Assembly (NCBI RefSeq): GCF_030246865.1
Contig: NZ_CP126738.1
Coordinates: forward strand, 1,426,001 to 1,490,000
DNA: 64,000 bases
Reading direction: 5' to 3'
Source: Microbacterium sp. zg-B96
Lineage (GTDB): Bacteria > Actinomycetota > Actinomycetes > Actinomycetales > Microbacteriaceae
Of the stretch, positions 30,812 to 40,293 are shown piece after piece. How positions within the stretch are numbered: position 1 is the first letter of the stretch; every line of letters starts with the position of its first letter. The notes under the pieces were generated by a model. That model searched no databases and was not told the DNA's origin. It saw only the letters and a program-made list of their open reading frames with translations. Position numbers and translations under genes: made by a program.

Positions 30812-33800
30812 CGCGCGGCCCGGTCGGCGGCGTACTCCTGCAGGCTCCGCACGCGGAACCCCTCGCGCAGTACCGGCAGTGCGCTGACGGCGGCACCGAG
30901 CACGGCCATCGTGGTGAACAGCGCCTTGTCGGCGGCGACCGCCGCCGCACGGATCTCGTACCCGTCGGCACGGGACAGCCCACCCGACGGCGTATTCACG
31001 ACGATGTCGATCTCGCCGGCGTTGATGAGATCGACGATGTTCGTGTCACCGCTGTCGAGCGTCTCGGAGTACTTGCGGACGACCTTCACGCGGATGCCGT
31101 TGCGTGCGAGGATCTCGGCGGTGCCCTCGGTCGCTGCGATCGTGTACCCGAGCTCCTGCAGCCGGTGGGCAGGCAGGATCACGGCGCGCTTGTCGTCGTC
31201 GGCGACCGAGATGAACACGGTCCCGGTCAGCGGCATCCCGCCGTACGCGGCGGCCTGGCTCTTGGCGAACGCCGTCGGGAAGTCGCGGTCGATGCCCATG
31301 ACCTCACCGGTGGAGCGCATCTCCGGGCCGAGCACGGAGTCGACCATGCGGCCGTCCTTGGTGCGGAACCGCTTGAACGGCAGCACCGCCTCCTTCACCG
31401 CGATGGGCGCGTCCAGCGGCACGCGAGAGCCGTCCTGCTCGGGCAGCATCCCCTCGGCGATGAGCTCGGCGATCGTGGCTCCGACCATGATGCGGCTGGC
31501 GGCCTTGGCCATCGGAATGCCGAGCGCCTTGGAGACGAACGGCACCGTGCGGCTGGCGCGGGGGTTGGCCTCGATGACGTAGAGCACCCCGGCACTGACC
31601 GCGAACTGCACGTTCAGCAGCCCGAGCACGCCGACGCCCTCGGCGATCAGCCGGGTGGCCTCGCGGACGCGGTCGATCTCGTTCCGGCCGAGCGACATCG
31701 GCGGCAGCGTGCAGCTGGAGTCTCCGGAGTGGATGCCGGCTTCTTCGAGGTGCTCCATGACGCCGCCGATGTACAGCTCGGTGCCGTCGTACAGCGCGTC
31801 GACGTCGATCTCCACGGCGTCGTCGAGGAACCGGTCCACCAGCAGCGGCATGCCGGGGCCGATGATGGCCTGGTCGGCGATGCGGACGAAGTAGTCGTGC
31901 AGGCTGGGGGTGTCGTAGACGATCTCCATGCCGCGGCCACCGAGCACGAAGCTCGGCCGCACCAGCACCGGGTAGCCGATGCCCTCGGCCACCGCGACGG
32001 CGCCGTCCGCGTCGATCGCGGTGCCGCTGCGCGGCGCCACCAGCCCGGCCTGATCGAGCAGCCGCGAGAACAGTTCGCGCTCCTCGGCCAGGTCGATCGC
32101 GGCGGGCTGGGTGCCCAGGATCGTGTAGCCGGCGTCTTCGATGCCCTTCGCCAGGCCCAGCGGGGTCTGCCCGCCCAGCTGGCACACGACACCGAGGATG
32201 GTGCCCGACTTCGCCTCGGCGTGCAGCACCTCCAGCACGTCCTCCAGCGTCAGCGGCTCGAAGTACAGCCGGTCGCTGGTGTCGTAGTCGGTGGACACCG
32301 TCTCGGGGTTGCAGTTGACCATGACCGTCTCGTACCCGGCGTCCGACAGCGCGAACGACGCGTGCACGCAGGAGTAGTCGAACTCCACGCCCTGGCCGAT
32401 GCGGTTGGGGCCGGAGCCGATGATGACGACCTTGGTGCGCTCCGACGCGGTGACCTCGGTCTCGAAGTCATAGCTGGAGTAGTGGTACGGCGTCTGCGCC
32501 GGGAACTCGCCCGCGCAGGTGTCGACGGTCTTGTACACCGGTCGGATCGACAGGGCGTGGCGGATGCCGCGCACTTCGGCTTCCGGGATGCCCCGCAGCT
32601 GGCCGATCTGCGCGTCGCTGAACCCGTGGTCCTTCGCGGTGCGGAGGGTGTCGGCATCCAGCTCGCCGGCGGCGTGCACGAAGTCGGCGACCTCGTTGAT
32701 GAGGACGATCTGGTCGAGGAACCAGGGGTCGATGCCGGTGGCCTCGAACGCCTGCTCGATCGTCGCGCCCTTGCGCAGGGCCTGCTGCAGCACGACGATG
32801 CGCCCGTCGGTGGGCGTGCGTGAGACCTCGAGCAGCTCGTCCACGGACCGCGGCTCGTCGCCCCAGTGGAAGCTGGAACCGCGCTTTTCCAGCGACCGCA
32901 GCGCCTTCTGCAGCGCGGTGGCGTAGTTGCGGCCGATCGCCATCGCCTCGCCCACGGACTTCATGGTGGTGGTGAGGGTGACATCGGCTGCCGGGAACTT
33001 CTCGAAGTTGAACCGCGGCACCTTCACCACGACGTAGTCCAGCGTCGGCTCGAAGCTGGCGGGGGTCACCTTCGTGATGTCGTTGGGGATCTCGTCGAGG
33101 CGGTAACCGATCGCCAGCTTCGCGGCGATCTTGGCGATCGGGAAGCCGGTGGCCTTGGATGCCAGCGCGGAGGACCGCGAGACGCGCGGGTTCATCTCGA
33201 TGACGATGATCCGGCCGGTGGCGGGGTCGACGGCGAACTGGATGTTGCAGCCGCCGGTGTCAACGCCCACGGCGCGGATGATGTCGATGCCGATGTTGCG
33301 CAGCTTCTGGTATTCGCGGTCGGTGAGAGTCAACGCCGGCGCGACGGTGATCGAGTCGCCGGTGTGCACGCCGACGGGGTCGACGTTCTCGATCGAGCAG
33401 ACGACCACCGTGTTGTCGGCGGTGTCGCGCATGAGCTCGAGCTCGTACTCCTTCCACCCGAGGATGGACTCCTCCAGCAGCACCTCGGTCGTGGGCGAGT
33501 CGCGCAGGCCCGCGCCGGCGATGCGGCGCAGGTCCCGCTCGTCGTAGGCGAAGCCCGAACCCAGGCCCCCCATCGTGAACGAGGGGCGCACGACCAGCGG
33601 GTAGCCCAGCTCGTCGGCGGCCGCGAGAGCCTCGTCCAGCGTGTGGGCGATGCGGGAGGCGGCGACGTCGGCGCCGGCGTCCAGCACCAGCTGCTTGAAG
33701 ATCTGCCGGTCCTCGCCCTTGTTGATCGCCTCGAAGCTCGCCCCGATCAGCTCCACGTCGTACTTCTCGAGGACGCCGTTGTTGTGCAGGTCGATGGCCG

Positions 33801-34092
33801 CGTTCAGCGCGGTCTGGCCGCCCAGGGTCGGCAGGATGGCGTCCGGGCGCTCCTTGGCGATGATCGTCTCGATGACCTGCCACGTGATCGGTTCGATGTA
33901 GGTGGCATCGGCGAAATCGGGGTCGGTCATGATCGTCGCCGGGTTGGAGTTGACGAGGATGACGCGTACGCCCTCTTCGCGCAGCACGCGGCAGGCCTGG
34001 GTGCCGGAGTAGTCGAACTCGCACGCCTGACCGATGACGATCGGGCCGGAGCCGATGACCAGGACGGAGGTGATGTCTTCGCGCTTAGGCAT
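30808..34092 (-). CDS. carB: Carbamoyl-phosphate synthase large subunit
   Basis: The 1094-residue subunit makes carbamoyl phosphate from ammonia, bicarbonate and two ATP. It has two homologous ATP-grasp halves, each opening with the same nucleotide motif ([20 protein letters not shown] and [19 protein letters not shown]), and a C-terminal MGS allosteric domain (from about residue 950) that in other bacteria binds UMP. It supplies both pyrimidine and arginine synthesis. It overlaps carA by 8 nt and pyrF by 4 nt. Confidence 0.97.
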   Translation of the reverse strand: MPKREDITSVLVIGSGPIVIGQACEFDYSGTQACRVLREEGVRVILVNSNPATIMTDPDFADATYIEPITWQVIETIIAKERPDAILPTLGGQTALNAAIDLHNNGVLEKYDVELIGASFEAINKGEDRQIFKQLVLDAGADVAASRIAHTLDEALAAADELGYPLVVRPSFTMGGLGSGFAYDERDLRRIAGAGLRDSPTTEVLLEESILGWKEYELELMRDTADNTVVVCSIENVDPVGVHTGDSITVAPALTLTDREYQKLRNIGIDIIRAVGVDTGGCNIQFAVDPATGRIIVIEMNPRVSRSSALASKATGFPIAKIAAKLAIGYRLDEIPNDITKVTPASFEPTLDYVVVKVPRFNFEKFPAADVTLTTTMKSVGEAMAIGRNYATALQKALRSLEKRGSSFHWGDEPRSVDELLEVSRTPTDGRIVVLQQALRKGATIEQAFEATGIDPWFLDQIVLINEVADFVHAAGELDADTLRTAKDHGFSDAQIGQLRGIPEAEVRGIRHALSIRPVYKTVDTCAGEFPAQTPYHYSSYDFETEVTASERTKVVIIGSGPNRIGQGVEFDYSCVHASFALSDAGYETVMVNCNPETVSTDYDTSDRLYFEPLTLEDVLEVLHAEAKSGTILGVVCQLGGQTPLGLAKGIEDAGYTILGTQPAAIDLAEERELFSRLLDQAGLVAPRSGTAIDADGAVAVAEGIGYPVLVRPSFVLGGRGMEIVYDTPSLHDYFVRIADQAIIGPGMPLLVDRFLDDAVEIDVDALYDGTELYIGGVMEHLEEAGIHSGDSSCTLPPMSLGRNEIDRVREATRLIAEGVGVLGLLNVQFAVSAGVLYVIEANPRASRTVPFVSKALGIPMAKAASRIMVGATIAELIAEGMLPEQDGSRVPLDAPIAVKEAVLPFKRFRTKDGRMVDSVLGPEMRSTGEVMGIDRDFPTAFAKSQAAAYGGMPLTGTVFISVADDDKRAVILPAHRLQELGYTIAATEGTAEILARNGIRVKVVRKYSETLDSGDTNIVDLINAGEIDIVVNTPSGGLSRADGYEIRAAAVAADKALFTTMAVLGAAVSALPVLREGFRVRSLQEYAADRAAR

Positions 34093-35236
34093 TCTTCGTC
34101 TCCAGGGTCGCGACGACGAGGTCGCGGAAGCGGTCGAAAAGGTAGTTGGCGTCGTGCGGTCCGGCGGCCGCCTCGGGGTGGTACTGCACCGAGAACGCCG
34201 GGATGTCCAGGGCCCGCAGCCCCTCCACGACGTTGTCGTTGAGGTCGACGTGGCTCACTTCCACCCGGCCGTAGCCGCTCGGGCTGTCGGTGACGCCCTC
34301 GATCGGCGCGTCGACGGCGAAGCCGTGGTTGTGCGCGGTGATCTCGACGCGGCCGGTCTGCTTGTCCAGCACGGGCTGGTTGATGCCGCGGTGGCCGAAC
34401 GGCAGCTTGTAGGTGCCGAAGCCGAGCGCGCGGCCCAGCAGCTGGTTGCCGAAGCAGATGCCGAAGAACGGCAGCTTCTCATCCAGCACCGAACGCAGCA
34501 GCACGACGTGATCGTCGGATGCCGCGGGGTCGCCGGGTCCGTTGGAGTAGAACACCCCCACCGGGTCGATCGCGAGGATGTCGTCGATCGTGACGTTCTG
34601 CGGCAGCACATGCACGTCGAACCCGCGGGCGGCGAGGTTGACGACGGTGGACTGCTTGACGCCGAGGTCCAGCACCGCCACGGCGCCGATGCGCTCGCCG
34701 ACGGCGGGGGTGACCTCGGCGGAGGCGACGGAGACCTGCGCGGAGAGGTTCTGACCGGCCATCTCGGGCGCCTCGCGCACGATGCGCAGCTGCTCCTCCG
34801 GATCGATCCCCGCGGCGGCGCCGCTGAAGATGCCGCCGCGCATGCTGCCGGCGGCGCGGATGTGGCGCGTGACGGCACGCGTGTCGATGCCGCTGATGCC
34901 CACCACGCCGTCGGCGACGAGCGCGTCGTCCAGCGACGAGTCGGCGCGCCAGTTCGATACGACGCGGGAGGGGTCGCGCACGATGTACCCGGCCACCCAG
35001 ATGCGGCGGGATTCGGGGTCTTCGTCGTTCATGCCGGTGTTGCCGATGTGCGGTGCGGTCTGCAGCACGATCTGGCCGGCGTAGGACGGGTCGGTGAGGG
35101 TCTCCTGGTAGCCGGTCATGCCGGTGGCGAACACCACCTCGCCGAGGGTCGTGCCCTGCGCGCCGTAGGCGCGTCCGGTGTGGCGTGTGCCGTCCTCGAG
35201 GACGAGCACAGCGGGGTCGCGAGTGAAGGTGGTCAC
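34085..35236 (-). CDS. carA: Carbamoyl-phosphate synthase small subunit
   Basis: The 383-residue glutaminase subunit feeds ammonia to CarB. The N-terminal domain starts [19 protein letters not shown]. The C-terminal class I amidotransferase domain has the nucleophile Cys in [16 protein letters not shown] and the His-Glu pair in [12 protein letters not shown]. The start is GTG 35236, overlapping the upstream membrane gene by 4 nt (GTGA). Confidence 0.97.
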   Translation of the reverse strand: MTTFTRDPAVLVLEDGTRHTGRAYGAQGTTLGEVVFATGMTGYQETLTDPSYAGQIVLQTAPHIGNTGMNDEDPESRRIWVAGYIVRDPSRVVSNWRADSSLDDALVADGVVGISGIDTRAVTRHIRAAGSMRGGIFSGAAAGIDPEEQLRIVREAPEMAGQNLSAQVSVASAEVTPAVGERIGAVAVLDLGVKQSTVVNLAARGFDVHVLPQNVTIDDILAIDPVGVFYSNGPGDPAASDDHVVLLRSVLDEKLPFFGICFGNQLLGRALGFGTYKLPFGHRGINQPVLDKQTGRVEITAHNHGFAVDAPIEGVTDSPSGYGRVEVSHVDLNDNVVEGLRALDIPAFSVQYHPEAAAGPHDANYLFDRFRDLVVATLETKNA

Positions 35237-35757
35237 GCGTCGTCTCCTGTCGTGGGAGCGGGATCGGAAAGCTGCAGCAGTGCGTCCACGAGGGCGCGTG
35301 CGGAGGTCTCCTGGGGTCGGAAGTAGGAATCGACGAGGGCGTCGCCGCCGTCGTGGGTGGGGATGCGCCAGTCGAGGCGGGCCAGGCCGTCACGCTCGAC
35401 GACGCGGTCGATCGTCACCGTCGCCTGCGCCGCGCCGGCGATCTGCCCGCGGGGGATGAACAGGCGCGGCTGGCCGACGAGGTCCAGTGCGATGCCGGCA
35501 TCGGTGACGGTGACATCGGCTTTGGAGCGGAACCCGAGCCGGCGGATCGCGAGACGCTCCAGCGGCTCGCCGTGCCGGGTCGTCGCCACGTACAGCACCG
35601 GGAAGACGCCGATGACGGATGCCGCTTCGGGCACCTCGCCCTCGGGCGCGACCAGACCGGCGTCACGCCGGCCGCGTCGTCGCCAGCCCCAGGCCACCAG
35701 GCCCAGCAGCCCGACGGCGAATGCCGCGACGATCAGCAGCGCCAGCTCCTGCGTCAT
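35233..35757 (-). CDS. Membrane-anchored protein of the pyr operon (unknown function)
   Basis: A 174-residue protein with a single N-terminal transmembrane helix (about 5-24, [20 protein letters not shown]) followed by RRRGRR, so the soluble domain is probably cytoplasmic. The soluble part (about 45-165) is beta-rich with a PH-like look and no catalytic motif. A membrane protein at the same place, between pyrC and carA, occurs in mycobacteria (Rv1382 position). It overlaps pyrC and carA by 4 nt each, so it is coupled with pyrimidine synthesis, but no role can be stated. Confidence 0.8.
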   Translation of the reverse strand: MTQELALLIVAAFAVGLLGLVAWGWRRRGRRDAGLVAPEGEVPEAASVIGVFPVLYVATTRHGEPLERLAIRRLGFRSKADVTVTDAGIALDLVGQPRLFIPRGQIAGAAQATVTIDRVVERDGLARLDWRIPTHDGGDALVDSYFRPQETSARALVDALLQLSDPAPTTGDDA

Positions 35758-37076
35758 GCGATGACCTCGCCGCTGTGGCGCAGTACGCCGTCGGCGACGG
35801 TCGGCGCTCCTCGGTGGATCGTCCAGCGCACCTCACCGGGAAGCTCGCGGTCGATGTAGGGAGAGTTGACGCTGCGTCCGCGGAGGTCCTCGCGACCGAA
35901 CCGGCGCACCGGGGCGGGGTCGTAGAGGGTGAGCGATGCGGCCTGGCCGGCGGCGATCGGGGTGCCGTGGTCGGCGAGCCGCCCGATGCGGGCCGGTGCG
36001 GTCGACATGACGCGGGCGACGTCGTCCCAGCCGAGCAGGCCGGTGTCGACCATCGCCTGCTGGACGACCCGCAGCGCGCTCTCGAGCCCCACCATGCCGT
36101 TGGCCGCCGCCTGCCATTCGCAGGCCTTCGCCTCGGTGGGATGCGGGGCGTGGTCGGTCGCGACGATGTCGATCGTGCCGTCGGCGAGGCCTTCCCGCAT
36201 GGCCTGCACGTCCTCTGCGCGGCGCAGCGGCGGGTTCACCTTGTAACGGGCGTCGTAGTCGCGCACGAGCTCTTCGGTCAGCAGCAGGTGGTGCGGGGTG
36301 ACTTCGGCGGTCACGGCGATGCCGCGCTTCTTCGCCCAGCGGATGATGTCCACCGAGCCGGCCGTGGACAGGTGGCACACGTGCAGCCGGGAGCCGACGT
36401 GCTCGGCAAGCAGCACGTCGCGCGCGATGATCGACTCCTCGGCGACGGCGGGCCACCCGGCCAGGCCCAGCTCGGCCGACACGGTGCCCTCGTTCATCTG
36501 GGCGCCCTCGGTGAGGCGGGGATCCTGCGCGTGCTGGGCGATGACGCCGTCGAACGCCTTCACGTACTCCAGTGCCCGGCGCATGATGAGCGGATCCCAC
36601 ACGCAGAAGCCGTCGTCGCTGAACACCCGCACCCGGGCGCGTGAGGAAGCCATGGCGCCCAGCTCCGCCAGGCGCTCACCCTTCTGGCCCACGGTGACCG
36701 CGCCGATCGGCTGCACCGTGACGTACCCGGCGGCCTCGCCGAGGGCGAGTTCCTGCTCGACGACGCCTGCGGTGTCGGCGACAGGCGACGTGTTGGGCAT
36801 AGCGAACACCGCCGTGTAGCCGCCGGCGGCGGCGGCGCGGGAGCCGGTGAGGATCGTCTCGGACGCCTCGTAGCCGGGTTCGCGCAGGTGGGTGTGCAGG
36901 TCGACCAGACCGGGGAGCGCGACGAGCCCGTCCGCGTCGATCACGGTGGCGCCGGCGCGGCTGAGACCCGTGCCGACCTCGGCGATGCGGTCGCCGTCGA
37001 TCAGGATGTCGGCGGTGCGCTCGTTGCCGGTGCCGTCGTGGATGCTGGCGCCGCGGATGAGGAAGACCTCGGTCAT
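35754..37076 (-). CDS. pyrC: Dihydroorotase
   Basis: The 440-residue class I dihydroorotase cyclises carbamoyl aspartate to dihydroorotate. Metal ligands appear in [16 protein letters not shown], the later His residues in VCHLSTAGS and [10 protein letters not shown], and the catalytic Asp in ATDHAPHP. An amidohydrolase composite fold with a small beta-sandwich formed by both ends fits the length. It overlaps pyrB by 4 nt. Confidence 0.96.
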   Translation of the reverse strand: MTEVFLIRGASIHDGTGNERTADILIDGDRIAEVGTGLSRAGATVIDADGLVALPGLVDLHTHLREPGYEASETILTGSRAAAAGGYTAVFAMPNTSPVADTAGVVEQELALGEAAGYVTVQPIGAVTVGQKGERLAELGAMASSRARVRVFSDDGFCVWDPLIMRRALEYVKAFDGVIAQHAQDPRLTEGAQMNEGTVSAELGLAGWPAVAEESIIARDVLLAEHVGSRLHVCHLSTAGSVDIIRWAKKRGIAVTAEVTPHHLLLTEELVRDYDARYKVNPPLRRAEDVQAMREGLADGTIDIVATDHAPHPTEAKACEWQAAANGMVGLESALRVVQQAMVDTGLLGWDDVARVMSTAPARIGRLADHGTPIAAGQAASLTLYDPAPVRRFGREDLRGRSVNSPYIDRELPGEVRWTIHRGAPTVADGVLRHSGEVIA

Positions 37077-38038
37077 CGTCCGTCCTCCTCGTGTCGTGCG
37101 CGCTCGCCTGCCAGCAGCAGATAGAGGGCGGCCATCCGCACGGACACGCCGTTCGTCACCTGTTCGAGCACAGTCGAACGGGGCGAATCGGCGGCGTCGG
37201 CGGAGATCTCCAGGCCCCGGTTCATGGGACCGGGGTGCATGACAATGCTATCGGCCGAAAGGCGACCCACACGCGCGGCATCCAGCCCCCATCGGCGGGA
37301 ATACTCCCGCTCAGTGGGGAAATACGCCGCATTCATGCGCTCCAGCTGAATTCGCAGCATCATCAGCGCGTCCACGCCCTGGTCGATCGCCTCGTCCAGG
37401 TCGTAGCGGATCTCCACCGGCCAGGCCGACACATCCTGCGGCACCAGAGTGGGCGGCGCGACCAGGGTGACGGTGGCCCCCAGGGTCGTCAGCAGCCAGA
37501 CGTTGGAGCGGGCGACACGCGAGTGCAGCACGTCGCCGACGATCACGACCCGCAGCCCGGTGAGGTCGCGGCCCCGGCTGTCCGCGCCGAAGAAGCGCTT
37601 GCGGATCGTGAAGGCATCCAGCAGCGCCTGGGTGGGGTGCTCGTGCGTGCCGTCCCCCGCGTTGACGACACCGGCGGTGATCCACCCGCTCGTGGCGAGG
37701 GTGCGCGGCGCTCCGGACGCGCCGTGGCGGATGACGACGGCATCGGCCCCCATCGCCTGCAGCGTCTGGGCGGTGTCCTGGAGCGATTCGCCCTTGGATA
37801 CCGATGAGCCCTTGGCGGAGAAGTTGATCACGTCGGCGGAGAGGCGCTTTGCGGCGGCCTCGAACGAGATGCGGGTGCGGGTGGAGTCTTCGAAGAACAG
37901 GTTCACCACCGTCTTGCCCCGCAGGGTCGGCAGCTTCTTGACCTCACGGCGCTGGGTGTCGGCCATCTCTTCGGCGACGTCGAGGATGCGCAACGCGTCG
38001 TCGCGGGTCAGGGTGCGGGTGTCGAGCAGGTGCCTCAT
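37073..38038 (-). CDS. pyrB: Aspartate carbamoyltransferase catalytic subunit
   Basis: The 321-residue enzyme condenses carbamoyl phosphate with aspartate. The carbamoyl phosphate site is [13 protein letters not shown], with the flexible Lys-containing loop [14 protein letters not shown] and aspartate-binding [12 protein letters not shown]. No pyrI regulatory subunit gene is present, as usual for actinobacteria. ATG 38038 overlaps the pyrR stop by 4 nt. Confidence 0.97.
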   Translation of the reverse strand: MRHLLDTRTLTRDDALRILDVAEEMADTQRREVKKLPTLRGKTVVNLFFEDSTRTRISFEAAAKRLSADVINFSAKGSSVSKGESLQDTAQTLQAMGADAVVIRHGASGAPRTLATSGWITAGVVNAGDGTHEHPTQALLDAFTIRKRFFGADSRGRDLTGLRVVIVGDVLHSRVARSNVWLLTTLGATVTLVAPPTLVPQDVSAWPVEIRYDLDEAIDQGVDALMMLRIQLERMNAAYFPTEREYSRRWGLDAARVGRLSADSIVMHPGPMNRGLEISADAADSPRSTVLEQVTNGVSVRMAALYLLLAGERARHEEDGR

Positions 38039-38565
38039 GACTCGATCGTCACCTCCTCGACGCCGTCGACTTCGGCCAGGCGCACGTTGACGCGCTCGTC
38101 GCGGGCGCTGGGGAGGTTCTTGCCGACGAAGTCCGGCCGGATGGGCAGTTCCCGATGCCCGCGGTCCACCAGGATCGCCAGACGCACCGCTGCGGGACGC
38201 CCGATGTCCTGCAGGGCGTCGAGCGCGGCGCGGATGCTGCGCCCCGAGAACAGCACATCGTCCACCAGCACCACGGTCTTGCCGTCCACACCCCCGGCGG
38301 GGATCTGGGTCGGCTGCGGCGCGCGGGTGGGGTTGCGGTGCAGGTCGTCGCGGTACATCGTCACGTCCAGCGCGCCGACGGGGACGCTCCGGCCGCCGAA
38401 TTCGGTGACGAGCGCGCCGACGCGTTCGGCGAGGGTGACGCCACGGGTGGGGATGCCGAGGATGACCAGATCCTCGGGCCCTCGGTTGGACTCCAGGATC
38501 TCGTGAGAGATCCGAGTCAGCGCTCGGGCGATGTCGGCTTCGTGCAGCACAGTGCGCGTGCTCAT
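38035..38565 (-). CDS. pyrR: PyrR regulator / uracil phosphoribosyltransferase
   Basis: The 176-residue protein is a type I phosphoribosyltransferase that binds pyr mRNA when UMP is high and also has weak uracil phosphoribosyltransferase activity. The PRPP motif is [18 protein letters not shown], with [13 protein letters not shown] and TMYRDDLHR as further family marks. ATG 38565 follows AGGGAG by seven nucleotides. A PyrR-binding RNA loop sits directly upstream of that site, so it should repress its own translation and, through the 4-nt overlaps, the rest of the operon. Confidence 0.96.
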   Translation of the reverse strand: MSTRTVLHEADIARALTRISHEILESNRGPEDLVILGIPTRGVTLAERVGALVTEFGGRSVPVGALDVTMYRDDLHRNPTRAPQPTQIPAGGVDGKTVVLVDDVLFSGRSIRAALDALQDIGRPAAVRLAILVDRGHRELPIRPDFVGKNLPSARDERVNVRLAEVDGVEEVTIES

Positions 38566-38580
38566 CCGCCGCTCCCTTCT

Positions 38581-38603
38581 CCGCCTCACAGGACGGGGTT
38601 AAA
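38581..38603 (-). promoter_or_regulatory. PyrR-binding RNA loop (translational repression element)
   Basis: The pyrR leader reads CCGUCCUGUGAGGCGG at 38596-38581, a short stem capped by UCCUGUGAGG that fits the PyrR-binding consensus (UCCNGNGAGG). The ribosome binding site AAGGGAG (38578-38572) begins two nucleotides after it, and CCUU upstream (38605-38602) can pair with its AAGG, closing an outer stem that hides it. This matches the translational PyrR control described for mycobacteria. Confidence 0.75.
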
Positions 38604-38627
38604 GGTTGCTGGGTGTGTGTGCTGCTC

Positions 38628-38633
38628 AGCCTA
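38628..38633 (-). promoter_or_regulatory. Candidate -10 box of the pyr operon
   Basis: TAGGCT on the minus strand, just downstream of the MBL-Rieske stop codon, would start a leader of about 56 nt that contains the PyrR-binding loop and the pyrR ribosome binding site. No clear -35 element is present. Confidence 0.4.
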
Positions 38634-38636
38634 TCG

Positions 38637-40214
38637 TCACGCGGCGGGGGTGACGGCGGCCCGGTGCAGATCGTCCTCTTCCACGTGGCTGGCACGGATC
38701 GGGTGACCGAGTGTCGACAGGCACTTGCCGGTCGTCAGATCCCACTTCCAGTCGTGGAGCGAGCAGGTGAGCACATCGCCCTCGATCTTGCCGGTCTTGG
38801 ACAGATCGGCCCGCAGGTGCGGGCAGCGGCGCTGCACGGTCCAGTCGCCGAGCTGGATATCCTCCGACACGTCGGACTGTTCGGCGTACCAGTTCTCCAC
38901 ATACTCGATGCGGTCACGGGACAGGCACTTGAAGAATGTGTAGATGAACTCGTTGAACTTGCCCACCCGGCCGGCCTGGAACTGCATCGACAGGAAGATC
39001 GAGTTCGACCAGTCGATCTCGCGCTCGGCGATGTTGGTCGAGACGAGGTCGGCGGGAATCGTGAACCAGTAGTTGGTCTCCTCCCCCGCGTACTCGCGCA
39101 CCTTGGCCTTGGGGAAGTCGATGCACACATCCAGGTCGCCGATGGTCATGCGCACCGGCCCGCCCACGCCCTCACGGAAGATGCGGCCGCGGCGCAGCAG
39201 CGGCTCCCACCAGGCCTTGAGCTCGGCGAGCATCTCCTGCGGCGGCAGCACCGGGGCGCGGGAGGCCTCTTCGGCGCGGATCTCTTCCTGGCGCGTCGCG
39301 CGCTGCTGCTCGAGGTAGCCCCACTTGTCGGCGAAGATCTGCTCGATCTCGGCTTCGGTGTACAGGGTCTGCTCGATCGTCTGTTGCCCGTGCTCGATGG
39401 TCACCACGGTGCCGGGGATGAAGATGTGGCCGTCGTACTGCGGGGCCTCTTGCTTCATCCGGGCCAGGAACTGCGCCTGGTCGGTGAAGATCGAGTCGTT
39501 CTGCTCGCCCAGCCCGTTGTAGCGGAACAGGTCGTCCCGCAGGAACATCGGCGGGCCGGCCATCGGGTACACGTGCGGGGCGTCGACCTTCTCGATGTAG
39601 AACATCGCCCGCTTGTGCTGCGCCTCGCGCTTGAGGGCGGCGAAGTTGACCTTGGCGTCCTGGGGCAGGTCGTAGACCATCGGCCACCAGATGGCGCCGG
39701 AGAACTGGGTGAAGTACGCCTCCGGCTTGCCGAAGCTCAGCAGCTTCTCGAGATCCAGCGGGTGCGAGTCGTTCTGGTTCAGGATCGACGCGGTGCCGTC
39801 GTCGACCGACAGGCTGGAGTCGCCGATGGGGCCGTCGCTGGGGGCGCGCAGCGGCGTGATCATGAGCCGCAGTGCGCCGCGCTCGATGACCTCACCTGCG
39901 CGCGTGTAGGTGATGTTGTCGTAGCCGAGCCGGCGCAGATCCTGCTCGAGGTCGTCGGTGGGGTAATCCGGCAGCAACACCTCGATGTCCTTGCGGACGT
40001 ACTTCTCCAGCATCCACGGGTCGAAGTGGTCGCGGTGGCGGTGCGAGATGTACAGGAAGTCGGCGTTGCCGTAACGCTCCCAGTCCAGCGCCCGATTGTC
40101 GGGGAAGACGAACCACGACCCATAGAACGACGACTTGATCACCGGGTCACAGAGGATCGTGCCGCCTGCCGTCTCGATGAACATGCCAGCGTGGCCCAGA
40201 CCCGTGATGCGCAT
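38637..40214 (-). CDS. Metallo-beta-lactamase-fold protein with C-terminal Rieske domain
   Basis: A 525-residue fusion. The N-terminal half is an MBL-fold hydrolase of the UlaG-like type, with metal motif HRHRDHFD (His58, His60, Asp62, His63). The C terminus is a Rieske 2Fe-2S domain, with ligands Cys464, His466 (CPH) and Cys484, His487 (CSLH), 17 residues between the pairs. The two-domain set resembles CMP-sialic acid hydroxylase relatives, in which the order is reversed, so an oxygenase or redox reaction on a sugar-like substrate is possible but unproven. No signal peptide is seen. GGAGG precedes ATG 40214. It lies between an SNF2 gene and the pyr operon. Confidence 0.85.
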   Translation of the reverse strand: MRITGLGHAGMFIETAGGTILCDPVIKSSFYGSWFVFPDNRALDWERYGNADFLYISHRHRDHFDPWMLEKYVRKDIEVLLPDYPTDDLEQDLRRLGYDNITYTRAGEVIERGALRLMITPLRAPSDGPIGDSSLSVDDGTASILNQNDSHPLDLEKLLSFGKPEAYFTQFSGAIWWPMVYDLPQDAKVNFAALKREAQHKRAMFYIEKVDAPHVYPMAGPPMFLRDDLFRYNGLGEQNDSIFTDQAQFLARMKQEAPQYDGHIFIPGTVVTIEHGQQTIEQTLYTEAEIEQIFADKWGYLEQQRATRQEEIRAEEASRAPVLPPQEMLAELKAWWEPLLRRGRIFREGVGGPVRMTIGDLDVCIDFPKAKVREYAGEETNYWFTIPADLVSTNIAEREIDWSNSIFLSMQFQAGRVGKFNEFIYTFFKCLSRDRIEYVENWYAEQSDVSEDIQLGDWTVQRRCPHLRADLSKTGKIEGDVLTCSLHDWKWDLTTGKCLSTLGHPIRASHVEEDDLHRAAVTPAA

Positions 40215-40242
40215 GGAATCCTCCCGTGTGGAACAGCTCCCA

Positions 40243-40248
40243 ATTCTA
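40243..40248 (-). promoter_or_regulatory. Candidate -10 box for the MBL-Rieske gene
   Basis: TAGAAT on the minus strand lies in the 79-bp gap after the SNF2 gene and gives a leader of about 22 nt with the GGAGG site. The hexamer recurs at the efp, relA and ANTAR promoters. Confidence 0.45.
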
Positions 40249-40293
40249 CGTGGCGCCCGGCGTGGGAATGATCAGCGCCGCCGTGACTAACGG

